From the NCBI RefSeq assembly GCF_016907435.1, contig NZ_JAFBBZ010000001.1, forward strand, positions 930,001-994,000: a stretch of 64,000 bases of DNA, given 5' to 3'. The position numbers were made by a program, and so were the translations under genes. The DNA is from Nocardioides salarius. Its GTDB lineage: Bacteria > Actinomycetota > Actinomycetes > Propionibacteriales > Nocardioidaceae. Shown piece after piece: positions 7,650 to 15,764 of the stretch. The notes below the pieces were generated by a model, which saw only the letters and a program-made list of their open reading frames with translations, was not told where the DNA came from and made no database searches. Within the stretch, counting starts at the first letter, position 1. Every line of letters begins with the position of its first letter.

Positions 7650-9293
7650 ATGTCTGCTTTGCCGTCCACCGAGATCCTCTCCACCGACGAGCCGACCATC
7701 AGCCTTGTCAAAGCCCCAGCTCCTGACACGACGTTCGCAGACGTCGTCGGCCCCGACGCCAAGCCCGCCGAGTTGAAGAAGGCCATCGAGCGCGAGTCTG
7801 TCTGGCTTCCGAAGGCCGCTGCCGGTGGGCACGGCGTCCGTGCCGACTGCATGCTCCGCTACGCCGCCGCACTCGACCTGGCTGGCAACGCCACGGGCAA
7901 CCTCACCTGGAGGGCGAAACACATCAACGCCCGGTGCGGCATTCTCAGCGAGAAGCCGAAGCCGGTGAGTCGAATCCTCGCCAACTACGTCAAGGGCGGG
8001 CTGCTCGCTAAAAAGGCTGTGACGTGGAGCCCCGGACAGGCCGCGCAGGTTCACATCGACCGCACCGCCGCCGAGGACAGCATCCGAATTCCGCTCGGCG
8101 TCTTCTGGGAGTACCGGTGGGCCGCGGACGCACCGACCGGGCCTCGTTACGGCCAGGACACCAAGTTCGTGCTCGTGTGGCTCGCCGCGTGGCTCCTAAC
8201 CGCCACCTACGAGGTCAAGGGCGTCGTCTACACGAGCACCGAGACCTACATGGGCCTCCCCGTGGCGGCCAAGTGGGTTGCCGAGAAGGCCGGTATCAGC
8301 CTCGTCACCTACCGCCGCGCGTTCGCGGTCGTCCAGCGCGTCTGCGCCGACGCCGACTGGGTTACCTGGGAGCGCGCCTTCCGCGAGGACGACGGGCACG
8401 ACGCCTACCGCGTTACCGTCGACTGGTCGAAGGCTCCGGTCCTCAAGGCTGCCCCCCAGACCCCCCCGGAAAGTGAGCAGGGGACCCCCCTCGAAACTGA
8501 GCAGGGGACCCCCCCTGAAACTGAGCAGGGGACCCCCCCTGAAACTGAGCACTCTCCTTCCATTACCAATGCTTCTGAAGCATTGCTTCCCTCCCAGTCC
8601 CCGGCTGCGCACACCGCCGAAGCGAGCGAGACGACCGACCCCATCACCGCCAAGGCCAAGACAGGAGGGAAGGAAGAAGAGAAATCGAAGAAGCAGTTCC
8701 CTCCCTCTGAGGCGAACACACTGTGTGGCAACCCGAGCATGGTCACGGCTCTCACCGGAACCCGCCCGGACACCGCCGCAGCCCCCACAGCCACCCACGC
8801 CACGACTACCTTCGAGACATGGCTCCTGGCCGTCATCGCAGGCGTCACGGACACCAGCAACCATCGACGTCTAGCACTGACCGCACGCGACGTGGACGCC
8901 CGCACAGAGGCGCTCTCAGCCCGCTACGAAGGCGGCTGGACCCCCGAGGCATACAGCGCCTGGCTGACCTATCAGGAAGCCCCCAGCGTCTCTGTCAGCG
9001 GCGCGTGGCGGTCACGGGTCGAACAGTCGCCCACGACCCCTCCCGCGACGACCGGCGCCCGCGCGGAGGAGGCAGATAAGGAGGCCGCACGCGACAAGTG
9101 GGTCCGGATGTGCCGAGGCGGAGGTACTCCCGAAGAACGGCGCGCCTACTTCATGGGCGGATGGAGCACCCCGCAGAGAACGACGGCAGAGGACCGGCGC
9201 CGAGCAGCAGACCAGGCCGCATTCGAGAAGACGCTTTCCTACACCGACGCGAGCACCTATCTCGACGAGAACGGTGAGCCAATGGAGTTGTGA
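7650..9293 (+). CDS. Putative replication initiator (lambda-O-like organisation)
   Basis: A 547-residue protein. The N-terminal half (about 90-270) reads like a winged-helix, replisome-organiser type DNA-binding module (WRAKHINARCGILSEKPKPV..., then an RKH-type helix set with EKAGISLVTYRRAFAVVQRV). A repetitive linker (ETEQGTPP repeats at about 270-300) leads to an acidic/basic hinge and a C-terminal helical domain. The linker is encoded by 24-bp tandem DNA repeats resembling iterons, as in phage lambda O, where the origin lies inside the initiator gene. It starts after a 260-bp leader and ends at a strong terminator. Function is inferred from architecture and position in the early region; no catalytic motif is visible. 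It could instead be a helix-turn-helix regulator. Confidence 0.6.
   Translation: MSALPSTEILSTDEPTISLVKAPAPDTTFADVVGPDAKPAELKKAIERESVWLPKAAAGGHGVRADCMLRYAAALDLAGNATGNLTWRAKHINARCGILSEKPKPVSRILANYVKGGLLAKKAVTWSPGQAAQVHIDRTAAEDSIRIPLGVFWEYRWAADAPTGPRYGQDTKFVLVWLAAWLLTATYEVKGVVYTSTETYMGLPVAAKWVAEKAGISLVTYRRAFAVVQRVCADADWVTWERAFREDDGHDAYRVTVDWSKAPVLKAAPQTPPESEQGTPLETEQGTPPETEQGTPPETEHSPSITNASEALLPSQSPAAHTAEASETTDPITAKAKTGGKEEEKSKKQFPPSEANTLCGNPSMVTALTGTRPDTAAAPTATHATTTFETWLLAVIAGVTDTSNHRRLALTARDVDARTEALSARYEGGWTPEAYSAWLTYQEAPSVSVSGAWRSRVEQSPTTPPATTGARAEEADKEAARDKWVRMCRGGGTPEERRAYFMGGWSTPQRTTAEDRRRAADQAAFEKTLSYTDASTYLDENGEPMEL
8459..8550 (+). repeat. Four 24-bp tandem repeats (candidate iterons)
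   Basis: Copies at 8459-8482, 8483-8506, 8507-8530 and 8531-8550 (last copy 20 bases). The unit is GACCCCCC, then (C/T)(T/C/G)GAAA(C/G)TGAGCAGGG. It lies in frame within the putative replication gene and encodes the ETEQGTPP linker. An A/T-richer stretch and a perfect palindrome follow immediately. Confidence 0.9.
8568..8584. promoter_or_regulatory. Palindrome next to the iteron-like repeats
   Basis: AATGCTTC-T-GAAGCATT, perfect 8-bp arms around one base, 17 bp after the last repeat and within the relatively AT-rich segment. Possible origin accessory site. Confidence 0.4.
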
Positions 9294-9306
9294 CCTGAGA
9301 CCTGAC

Positions 9307-9346
9307 AACGCCTCGGCAGCCGGAGTCAGACGGCTGCCGAGGCGTT
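9307..9346. terminator. Strong bidirectional terminator between convergent genes
   Basis: Perfect 16-bp arms AACGCCTCGGCAGCCG (9307-9322) and CGGCTGCCGAGGCGTT (9331-9346) with an 8-nt loop, between the stops of the 547-aa gene (9293) and the convergent 184-aa gene (9385). Confidence 0.85.
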
Positions 9347-9384
9347 CGTCGCTTGTGCCACCGCTGCGCTATCTCCGTTCCGAT

Positions 9385-9939
9385 TCACTCTGTCGTGGCC
9401 CAACAGGTGATGAGCCCGAGGTCCTCCATGGAGTCGAGCAAGTCGTCGTCGGTGAGGGGGTTGAGCCAGTGGATGGCACCGGGCTCACCGACGGGCATGA
9501 GGTGCTCCTCGGCCCACCAGCCGGTGGTGACGAGCACGAGCGGCACCGGGGCGCTCCAGTAGTCGTGGCCGAGGAGGTCGGTGGACCAGCCGCGGGGCTG
9601 ACGGTCACGACGGCCCGTGAGCACGCCACGCTCGACCTCGGTGCAGCGACCGAAGTCACCGTTCAGCATCGCCTCGCTGACCCACTCAGCCTGAACGAGG
9701 ACCTGGGCGCGGATGGCAGTGCGGATCCGTGCCACGAGCGCATCCTGCGGACCCATGGCCTCGTACTCGTAGACACCAGCGAGAGCAGCCACCAGGCCCG
9801 CGACGTCGTCGGCCCAGCAGATGCGAGAGCCCCCGGCGTAGGCCATCGCGAAATCGAAGCGGGCACCGTCTTCGCGGAGCGGGGGAACAGGTGCCGGGGC
9901 GCCCTTGCCATGGGGTGCGCGGGTAACGATGTAGGACAA
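9385..9939 (-). CDS. Hypothetical protein of the element (184 aa)
   Basis: A 184-residue soluble protein, the only leftward gene between the replication region and 14.8 kb. It starts MSYIVTRAPHGKGAPAPVPP and has a mixed alpha/beta composition with many Trp and acidic residues (GDFGRCTEVERGVL, WWAEEHLMPVGEP, NPLTDDDLLDSMEDLG). An AGGAGGC sequence lies 5 nt before the ATG. No family or catalytic motif is recognised. The isolated opposite orientation suggests a morphon-like or lysogenic-conversion gene rather than part of the early operon. Confidence 0.7.
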   Translation of the reverse strand: MSYIVTRAPHGKGAPAPVPPLREDGARFDFAMAYAGGSRICWADDVAGLVAALAGVYEYEAMGPQDALVARIRTAIRAQVLVQAEWVSEAMLNGDFGRCTEVERGVLTGRRDRQPRGWSTDLLGHDYWSAPVPLVLVTTGWWAEEHLMPVGEPGAIHWLNPLTDDDLLDSMEDLGLITCWATTE

Positions 9940-10255
9940 GGCAATGCCTCCTGGTCGAGCGGAACCGGGACGCTAGACCCCACCGCCGACAAGCCCCGCC
10001 CTTACGCGCACCGCTCCCCCGGCCTCACTTACCGCCTCACCCTGACCATGACGCAGCCGTGAGGGGCGGGAGGCCGCTGACCTGCAATGTCTCGCCGATG
10101 CGCTCGGCGACTAAAGGTGACCCCTCTTGGTGGGGTCTGCTCGCGGTGCTCGGTAGCCCTCGCCAGACCACCGGAAAGGCCACCGGAAAGCACCCTGTCA
10201 GGAGTGCAGTAGATGTTCTGGCGTGCAATGCAGTGCCACTCGTTAGAGCAGTGAT
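9940..10255. other. 316-bp intergenic region between divergent genes
   Basis: No convincing gene. It holds an inverted repeat TCGCCGA (10092-10098) / TCGGCGA (10104-10110) and a 12-bp tandem doublet CCACCGGAAAGG / CCACCGGAAAGC (10168-10191). Promoters for the leftward 184-aa gene and the rightward gene at 10256 should lie here. Confidence 0.5.
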
Positions 10256-10621
10256 ATGACCACCCCATCGCGCCCTCTGCGCCGCTACACCATTGACCTC
10301 GACGCCGACCTACGACGACGCGCCAAAATCGCCGCCTTCGAGGACGACCGCCCCCTTTCGGAGATCGTCCGCGACCTCCTCGAAGAATGGCTGTACGACC
10401 GCGCTCGTGCTCGTGCTCGCGCGGGTGCCGGAGCGACCCCAGCACCCGCTCCGAAACCCGCTCCGGCACCCGTGCCTGCCCCGCTGCCCGCGCCATCGCT
10501 CGGCGACGGCCGCGTTGTCCGCGGGACGCACCGCTGGCACGGGACCGACCCCGGCACCGGGTTCTACGACCTAGTCGACGCAGCCGCCTGGGACCCTGCC
10601 ACCGCCGAGGACGGTGAATGA
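10256..10621 (+). CDS. Ribbon-helix-helix-like DNA-binding protein
   Basis: A 121-residue protein. Residues 9-46 (RRYTIDLDADLRRRAKIAAF ... LSEIVRDLLEEWLYD) look like a ribbon-helix-helix: one beta strand, two helices, with the hydrophobic pattern of CopG/ParG-type repressors. A repetitive Ala/Pro stretch (about 55-80) follows, then a C-terminal segment RGTHRWHGTDPGTGFYDLVD. It heads a tightly overlapping cluster (ATGA junction with the next gene), so it may autoregulate that operon or act as a partition or copy-control protein. Exact role unknown. Confidence 0.7.
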   Translation: MTTPSRPLRRYTIDLDADLRRRAKIAAFEDDRPLSEIVRDLLEEWLYDRARARARAGAGATPAPAPKPAPAPVPAPLPAPSLGDGRVVRGTHRWHGTDPGTGFYDLVDAAAWDPATAEDGE

Positions 10622-10845
10622 CCATGCGCGTCACCCGCGGCCTCTACCCTCCCCCGCTACCCCGTCAACCCCGACCCCGGCCCGCCTCAGCCGACCGCCT
10701 CACATGGACCCTGCGTCGCCCCGGCCGCTACTCGTGGGCACTCCTCGGCGTCCTCCTCGTTACGGCCTTCGTCCTCGAAGGCGGCATCCTCGCCCTCGCC
10801 GTCATGGGCGCACTATGGGTCGTCTGGCTGGTGACCCTCACATGA
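10618..10845 (+). CDS. Small membrane protein (75 aa)
   Basis: ATG at 10618 overlaps the preceding stop; a second ATG lies two codons on. The N-terminus is proline/arginine rich. Two hydrophobic helices (about 37-53 YSWALLGVLLVTAFVLE and 56-73 GILALAVMGALWVVWLV) are separated by a Gly turn, giving a hairpin membrane protein. Function unknown. Both junctions overlap (ATGA), supporting an operon with 10256 and 10842. Confidence 0.65.
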   Translation: MTMRVTRGLYPPPLPRQPRPRPASADRLTWTLRRPGRYSWALLGVLLVTAFVLEGGILALAVMGALWVVWLVTLT

Positions 10846-11057
10846 GCACCATCTGGGAGGCCCGCTACCGGAGCCCCTGCCACCTGTGCGGGTACACCAT
10901 CTGCCCCGGCAGCAACGTCACCTGGTGCGACCGGACGGCCGTCCACGCGGCATGCCTCGACCGCCCCGCACCGGTGCCACCAGCCACCGCCCCCTGCTCG
11001 GTCTGCCACACCATCCCTGCCACCCACGGCGCCTGCAACTGCGAGGACCAGCCGTGA
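10842..11057 (+). CDS. Small zinc-ribbon protein (71 aa)
   Basis: The start ATG at 10842 overlaps the stop of the membrane protein. It begins MSTIWEARYRSPCHLCGYTI and has two metal-binding knuckles, CHLCGYTIC ... WCDRTAVHAAC and CSVCHTIPATHGACNC, with Cys/His spacing typical of double zinc ribbons. Similar proteins are common in actinophage genomes and are thought to bind nucleic acid or partner proteins. The longer in-frame start at 10614 would overlap two genes and is not chosen. Confidence 0.7.
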   Translation: MSTIWEARYRSPCHLCGYTICPGSNVTWCDRTAVHAACLDRPAPVPPATAPCSVCHTIPATHGACNCEDQP

Positions 11058-11608
11058 GGGTCATGGGGATTGACCCGTCGCTCACAGGGACGGGGTGGGC
11101 GACGAGCCTGACCTCCTACGGGACCCTCAGGACGAAGGCCGGGCAGTCCGACCGGCTAGCCGTCATCTACGACGGCATCACGGCTGCCATCGTGGCCCCG
11201 TCGCCGCATCTCGCAGTAGTCGAAGACCTCCCCAAGCACGCCAAGGGCGCACGGCTCACTGGGATGGTTCAAGGCGTTGTTCGGCTCGCGCTCGTCAACG
11301 CCGGTGTGCCGTTTGTGTTGGTCCCAGCAGCAAGCCTGAAGGTGTTGGCGACCGGCAAAGGCAACGCCGACAAGGCCTCCATGCGCGAGGCGCTCGCCGA
11401 GCACTTAGGCATGGCGGTTCGAGACGACAACCAGGTCGACGCGCTGTGGCTGCGAGAGACCGGCCGCATCCTCGCCGGTCACCCGGACGCTCTCGTGCTA
11501 CCCGCTCAACACACTCGCGCTCTCGCGAAGATGCCGAGCCGCCCGAGGAGGTCGCAGTGTCTACAGATGTGGACACCTCGAATGTTCTGGTTCTCGACGA
11601 CCAAATGA
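11054..11608 (+). CDS. RuvC-like Holliday junction resolvase
   Basis: GTG at 11054 overlaps the previous stop (GTGA); an ATG follows three codons later. The 184-residue product has the RNase H/RuvC fold signatures: GIDPSLTGTGWA with the first catalytic Asp (about D7), VVEDLP with Glu (about E57), and a late DDNQVDALWL acidic pair (about D125/D129). Middle segments (LVPAASLKVLATGKGNADK) match RuvC-family phage resolvases that cut branched DNA during replication or packaging. The last about 20 residues look atypical because the frame overlaps a second ORF at 11557. Confidence 0.85.
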   Translation: MRVMGIDPSLTGTGWATSLTSYGTLRTKAGQSDRLAVIYDGITAAIVAPSPHLAVVEDLPKHAKGARLTGMVQGVVRLALVNAGVPFVLVPAASLKVLATGKGNADKASMREALAEHLGMAVRDDNQVDALWLRETGRILAGHPDALVLPAQHTRALAKMPSRPRRSQCLQMWTPRMFWFSTTK

Positions 11609-11637
11609 GTATTTACGACCTACCAAGAGTCACCTGA
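11557..11637 (+). CDS. Overlapping 26-aa ORF at the end of the resolvase gene
   Basis: GTG at 11557 is preceded by a perfect GAGGAGG Shine-Dalgarno with 5-6 nt spacing. The acidic product VSTDVDTSNVLVLDDQMSIY plus DLPRVT overlaps the last 52 bases of the resolvase in another frame. The RBS is the strongest in the neighbourhood, so translation is plausible. No similarity is recognised. Confidence 0.4.
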   Translation: MSTDVDTSNVLVLDDQMSIYDLPRVT

Positions 11638-11775
11638 AAAAGAATTCATGAGAGTTGCTCTCAGCAGTAAAGCGGCGTGCCAGCCCGCCGATATGTAGAG
11701 ATGTAGCACCCGAGGAGCCACCCGCCAGGAGACCACCCCCACGGAATCCATCGCCTCCTTGAAACGAGTTCACCA

Positions 11776-12258
11776 ATGAGCAGCAGCACCGCACCTATCA
11801 ACCAGCGCCAGCAGCGCATCCGCGAAGCAGTACAGGCAGCCAACACGCGCCCTGGCATGACAACCCCCACCCCCAGGTGGTCGCCCATTCACCGCACCAC
11901 CCAGGACGTCCTCGCCCTCGTCGCCGACCTGGGCCACCCCTCAGTGGACTACGAGTGGACACGCTTCATGCAGGGGCTCGACCAGGCTGCCGACCACGAC
12001 GACATCGTTGACCCCAACGTGTTGCGGCCCCTCCTCAGGGGGCAGGTTGCTCCCAATCGGATCGGTGCCTTCACCTCCAGGGCCGTCTCCCAGCACATCC
12101 TCGTGGCAACTGGCGACTGGGGCGTTTCGGATGACCTGGATGGAAGGAACAGCGGCAAGCCCGCGAAGGTGTACCGGCTCAGTAGGACGGCGTTGCACGG
12201 GCACGCCAACAGCGTCCTCGCTCAGGTCCAAGCCCTTACGGCAGCGGCCTCATGGTGA
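11776..12258 (+). CDS. Hypothetical protein, winged-helix-like (160 aa)
   Basis: A 160-residue protein with helical N-terminal half (NQRQQRIREAVQAAN, TQDVLALVADLGHP) and a C-terminal segment typical of a wing: FTSRAVSQHILVATGDWGVS then GKPAKVYRLSRTAL. The pattern suggests a small DNA-binding protein, but no family can be named. It is separated from the upstream cluster by 138 bp and followed by a strong hairpin terminator. Confidence 0.6.
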   Translation: MSSSTAPINQRQQRIREAVQAANTRPGMTTPTPRWSPIHRTTQDVLALVADLGHPSVDYEWTRFMQGLDQAADHDDIVDPNVLRPLLRGQVAPNRIGAFTSRAVSQHILVATGDWGVSDDLDGRNSGKPAKVYRLSRTALHGHANSVLAQVQALTAAASW

Positions 12259-12291
12259 CCACCGACACCCGCTGCTGACCATCACCCGCCG

Positions 12292-12321
12292 CCCCTACCC
12301 GCTGACACCAGCGGGTAGGGG
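12292..12321 (+). terminator. Hairpin terminator after 160-aa gene
   Basis: Perfect 13-bp stem CCCCTACCCGCTG / CAGCGGGTAGGGG with loop ACAC, 34 bp after the stop codon at 12258. Confidence 0.8.
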
Positions 12322-12333
12322 TGTCGCTGTCCC

Positions 12334-12393
12334 GGCACCCACCGCGGGTATCCCACTCAGCCCCGCGGGTACCCACGGCACCCACCGCGGGTA
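12334..12393 (+). repeat. GGCACCCACCGCGGGTA direct repeats
   Basis: Identical 17-mers at 12334-12350 and 12377-12393, with a partial CCCCGCGGGTA copy between them (12361-12371). Each contains the CCGCGG palindrome. Located between a terminator and the terminase remnant; a possible protein-binding array or packaging-associated site. Confidence 0.55.
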
Positions 12394-12433
12394 CCAACCG
12401 CACCCATCGCAGGGGTTTCGTTAGTGCCCGCCC

Positions 12434-12934
12434 GTGAACCCCGCCTACCCCTACATCGACCCGGCCGACGGCTACATCACCTACCCCGCAAACGTCATGC
12501 CCGTCGACCTAGCCGACGACGGCCCCGTCGTCACCCGCCCGTCAGGAGCCTCAATCGCGGCGACTGAATCTGGGTCAGCGACTCCTGGGAGACCGTCCAG
12601 CGAGTGCTTGAGCCGCCGATGGAACTCCGGTACTCCGACACCAACGACGCCCAGCCCGCCACCGGATACCGCACCATCGAAAGGGACTGCTGGCATGCAA
12701 CTACGCCTCGATGGGGTGAAGGTCATCGCGAGCCCGGACAAGAACGTCGCCCCCGGCATCCAGACCATCGCATCGTTGCTGGCAGCGGGTTGTCTCTTCA
12801 TCGTCGAAGACGCGGTGGCGCTACTATGCGAGGTCACCTCCTACGTGTGCGACACGAAGGCATCCGCGAAGGGCAAGGACGAGCCGGTGAAGCAGAACGA
12901 CCATAGCCTCGACGCGCTCCGGTATGCCGTGTAG
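12434..12934 (+). pseudogene. Terminase large subunit remnant
   Basis: The C-terminal about 75 residues (KVIASPDKNVAPGIQTIASL ... KASAKGKD ... KQNDHSLDALRYAV) match the end of phage TerL nuclease domains, including the DHSLDALRYAV signature with its metal-binding Asp. Nothing of the ATPase domain remains. Upstream in the same frame is unrelated, low-quality sequence. A second frame (about 12570-12700: DSWETVQRVLEPPMELRYSD) has coding character but begins after a stop without a start. The region is therefore a deletion/frameshift relic of a packaging gene. It shows the element descends from a tailed phage. Confidence 0.65.
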
Positions 12935-13083
12935 TCCAGCCGCCGCAAGTGGAGGCACTACATCGACCTGCCCGTGCCCCAGCCCGTCGACTTCGACCAT
13001 GCAGACGCTGCTTAACACCAGTCCCGGCGTAGACGTCCAGCCGTCCGGGACGACCTGTCCATGTGGCGGGGTCCAATGTGTGC

Positions 13084-13524
13084 ATGACCACTACCCCCGC
13101 GTTCCTGACCATCAATTCAGCCCCCGTCCATTTCCACAACCGGACCGAATTTCGCCCGCTCGTCCGCATGCTCGCCTCGCTCACGGGTGACCCGAGGACA
13201 GTCCTCCCGGCACTCACTGCGGCGTTCGCTAGCCAATCGACGCTCAAGACTGGGCCGAACGGTCTCGTCGCTGCCCTTCTCGTAGAAGACACCATGCCCC
13301 TGCTACTGCTCAGCGACCTCGACTACGAGACCGAGACGCAGCACAAGCCCGAGGCATGGGAGTACACGGTTGACCACTACTACGACCTGGGCATCCGATG
13401 GACTGTGACCGTCACAGCCTCCGGTGTGCACCCCCTGGTCCTCACCGACCACAGGGACCTTTGGAGCGAGTACACGACGACCGGCCACGCTCTTGCGGCG
13501 CTCATTGCCGAGTGCACCGTTTAG
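13084..13524 (+). CDS. Hypothetical protein (146 aa)
   Basis: ATG at 13084 (an upstream in-frame start at 13063 is less likely). The product starts MTTTPAFLTINSAPVHFHNR and has mixed alpha/beta composition: a helical middle (LVRMLASLTGDPRTVLPALTAAF) and a C-terminal part rich in beta strands (WEYTVDHYYDLGIRWTVTVTA). No signal peptide, membrane segment or known motif is seen. It lies between terminase and portal relics, where phage moron genes often sit. No strong RBS is visible. Confidence 0.5.
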   Translation: MTTTPAFLTINSAPVHFHNRTEFRPLVRMLASLTGDPRTVLPALTAAFASQSTLKTGPNGLVAALLVEDTMPLLLLSDLDYETETQHKPEAWEYTVDHYYDLGIRWTVTVTASGVHPLVLTDHRDLWSEYTTTGHALAALIAECTV

Positions 13525-14221
13525 ACCGGTCCACCCGCCGCGGTTCGGTTGCTGGCCGACCGCAGCGGCCTTCTCGATGGAGAGGGAACATTGACGTTAC
13601 AGCGGCACAAGTCGAGCGAAAGCGCGCGAAGGCCGCCCAACGAGGGCAGACCTTGGCCGAGGAACAGGAACGCGAAGCGTGGTGGCCGGAAGTGCAGCGC
13701 CGACGGGCTGCACACGACAACCTTCGGTACCTCCTCGCACTCTTCGACAAGACATTCTTCAAGCGCGACCGGGTCTGTCCGACGAACGGTGTGGGACTGG
13801 CGTTCATCGTGTCCAGAAGGACACGGGCAGCCTCGATAACCACGAAGAGGGGACTCGCTCTTCTTCTTCCACGCGCGCCCTTCGTAGGCCAACGTCGACT
13901 CGTGGCGGCGTTGGTCTCGGCCTGACCGGTAGTTCAACCACAACCCAACGAGGGCAACGAGCCCGCTGGAGACGACAGAAGCGAGCGCTACCCACTAAGC
14001 CATGGGACGCAGGCTATCGACGCTGCACGGATACGAAGGCCTCCTGGGCGAACCTGGCGAGCCGCTCGAGTACCGATGTACGAGAAGCGTCTAGAAGCGA
14101 GACCTGTGGTGGGTCGGGTCGCGCCCCGGCCTGGGCGCCAGGCGCTCCCCGCATGAGTCGTTAGTGACCTGTCGGACCATCAGCGCCGTCCAGTTGGCGC
14201 ACCGACGGAAGTGAGACACCC
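13525..14221. other. 697-bp region without a convincing intact gene
   Basis: Only a fragment with coding character is seen on the plus strand, about 13594-13840 (AQVERKRAKAAQRGQTLAEE, then EQEREAWWPEVQRRRAAHDN). It has no normal start codon (only ATT after GGAGAGG at about 13591) and continues into poor sequence. It is probably a decayed phage gene between the terminase and portal relics. Confidence 0.4.
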
Positions 14222-14464
14222 ATGACTGACACCGCTGGCGAGCAGTGGCCTCCACATGCGGAGATGTACGAGAAGATTCGTCGGCTGACAGCGTGGTGGT
14301 CGAGTGACCAGGCCGACCTGGTGCGCGAGTTCGCGGTGAAGGCCATCCGCAGCAAGCGAACCGGTGGCCTCGTGAGTCGCCTGTTCGGGAGGTTCTGGGC
14401 CAACGAGGACACCATGACGCTCCAAGCGAACGGCAAAGTGCAGTCCCGGTCGTTGCTGACGTAG
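14222..14464 (+). pseudogene. Possible portal protein N-terminal remnant (80 aa)
   Basis: ATG at 14222 with a GGAAG sequence about 10 nt upstream. The product has WPPHAEMYEKIRRLTAWWSS and RTGGLVSRLFGRFWANED. That resembles the start of actinophage portal proteins, which have an aromatic 'aWysgD' segment followed by a basic R-G-RFW segment. A portal is usually 400-500 residues, so this would be an N-terminal stub. Its position after the terminase remnant agrees with phage gene order (terL then portal). It could also be an unrelated small protein. Confidence 0.4.
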
Positions 14465-14816
14465 CCAGGTAGGCCGCCCCGCAGCGTATCCGAGCGCGCC
14501 CTGACCATCACGACCCCCGAACGACACCCCAGCCGGTACCGACCGTCTCACCTACCTGTGGGCTGCAACGAACATGCCGTCGCCGCTCCTCGGAGCCTGG
14601 CAAGTTCAGTCCCGCCATCACGGGCGTCCACCTTCGGGTTGTCCCCGACAGCCGGGGCTCCCTATCGCGGCGCATGAGCGAGCATGCGCGCTAGTTGTCC
14701 GCAAAAGTCGGTGATGCCTCCTATGCCGGGACTGGGGGGCAACCCAGTGGAGCACGTGAAAGCTCGCACGCCGAGCGACACCTCGGGGCTGTGACGCCTA
14801 ACCGTCACTGCCGCCA
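14465..14816. other. 352-bp non-coding stretch
   Basis: No ORF with convincing coding character on either strand. It lies between the portal-like remnant and the convergent secreted-protein gene and may be decayed phage DNA. Confidence 0.4.
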
Positions 14817-15608
14817 TCAGCGGACTCGAACCTCGAAGGGGACGCTTACAGAACTCTCTGGCAATTCCATACCGTCGTCGTCGACAACGGCGCGTAGCAG
14901 GTACCGGCCCCTATCGGCCGTCAACTTGAAGGCCGCAGCTCCACCACCATTGGTGCGTCTATTCAGGCTCTTGAGATCCCGCCAGCCCTTCTTGCTACGC
15001 AACTGCAGTTGCACGGGAGCCTTGGGATATGGGGCCGCGAAGTCGGCCGTGCCCTGCAGAACGTTCGTGTCCACTCTGAACACTCGACCAGCTCGGGGCT
15101 GCCTAGTCGTCAGACCCGCTGACACCGCCGAGAGTGCCCGAATGAACTCGACATCCTCGCCGACGAAGGACCCATGCTCGCTAGCGTTATCCTGGCCGCT
15201 CGGGCAGTTCGAGGTGCAGAAGAACTGCAGGCTTCCACCGGCCCACGTGTATGAGCCAAGAGCAGCGCTGGACGAACAGACTCGACTCTCGTGGGTTCCT
15301 TCGCTGAGCCCGTCTATGTAGAGCGGGTCTCCAACGACGTGGCCAGCATCATCGGTCATGTCTGCTCGACCCGACAGGAACATGCCGCCAGCACTGTCGG
15401 GCATATGCACGCGCCAATCGAACGAGTAGTACCAGCAGCCCTTGAGCAGGGGATAGTCCCTGGGAGGCGCCTCGACGACGCCGTAGAACGACTCATCCGC
15501 TGAAGCTGGCGACAAACCGCCAGCGACCCCGACGAGGCTGCTCGATAAGGTGGCCGCCAGACCGAGAAAGGCGACTCGCCATGGACTTCTATTCGTCAGT
15601 GTCCGCAC
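14817..15608 (-). CDS. Secreted hypothetical protein (263 aa)
   Basis: A 263-residue protein with a clear Sec signal peptide: basic start MRTLTNRSPWR, hydrophobic core VAFLGLAATLSSSLVGVAGG, and a likely cleavage at ASA-DES near residue 39. The mature part has paired cysteines (CWYYSFDW, CSSSA, FFCTSNC) suggesting disulfides, and a C-terminal beta-rich segment (PVQLQLRSKKGWRDLKSLNR then FKLTADRGRYLLRAVV). That segment resembles Ig-like or 'wall-associated' modules of actinobacterial secreted proteins. It is likely exported; its role is unknown. It is a lysogenic-conversion-type cargo gene. Confidence 0.75.
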   Translation of the reverse strand: MRTLTNRSPWRVAFLGLAATLSSSLVGVAGGLSPASADESFYGVVEAPPRDYPLLKGCWYYSFDWRVHMPDSAGGMFLSGRADMTDDAGHVVGDPLYIDGLSEGTHESRVCSSSAALGSYTWAGGSLQFFCTSNCPSGQDNASEHGSFVGEDVEFIRALSAVSAGLTTRQPRAGRVFRVDTNVLQGTADFAAPYPKAPVQLQLRSKKGWRDLKSLNRRTNGGGAAAFKLTADRGRYLLRAVVDDDGMELPESSVSVPFEVRVR

Positions 15609-15764
15609 CCGTGCAGACTAGAGACTGAGAAGTCCGGTTGGGTGAGAATCAGCACCTCCTGCCTGGGTCGATCAGAGCGTCAGAGCATTGACTAGCCTGT
15701 CACCCGACGCCAGTCGCGCGCCTCCTGTGCGATTCGATTTGGGTGTGTAGCGAAGCGCACGGAT

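Noticed and set aside
12264..12430. CRISPR-like short repeats
   Set aside because: Only two exact copies with irregular spacing; no array and no cas genes.
13398..13925. Plus-strand ORF across 13.4-13.9 kb as an intact gene
   Set aside because: Its start lies inside the neighbouring 146-aa gene in another frame and only a middle part has coding character; treated as a relic.
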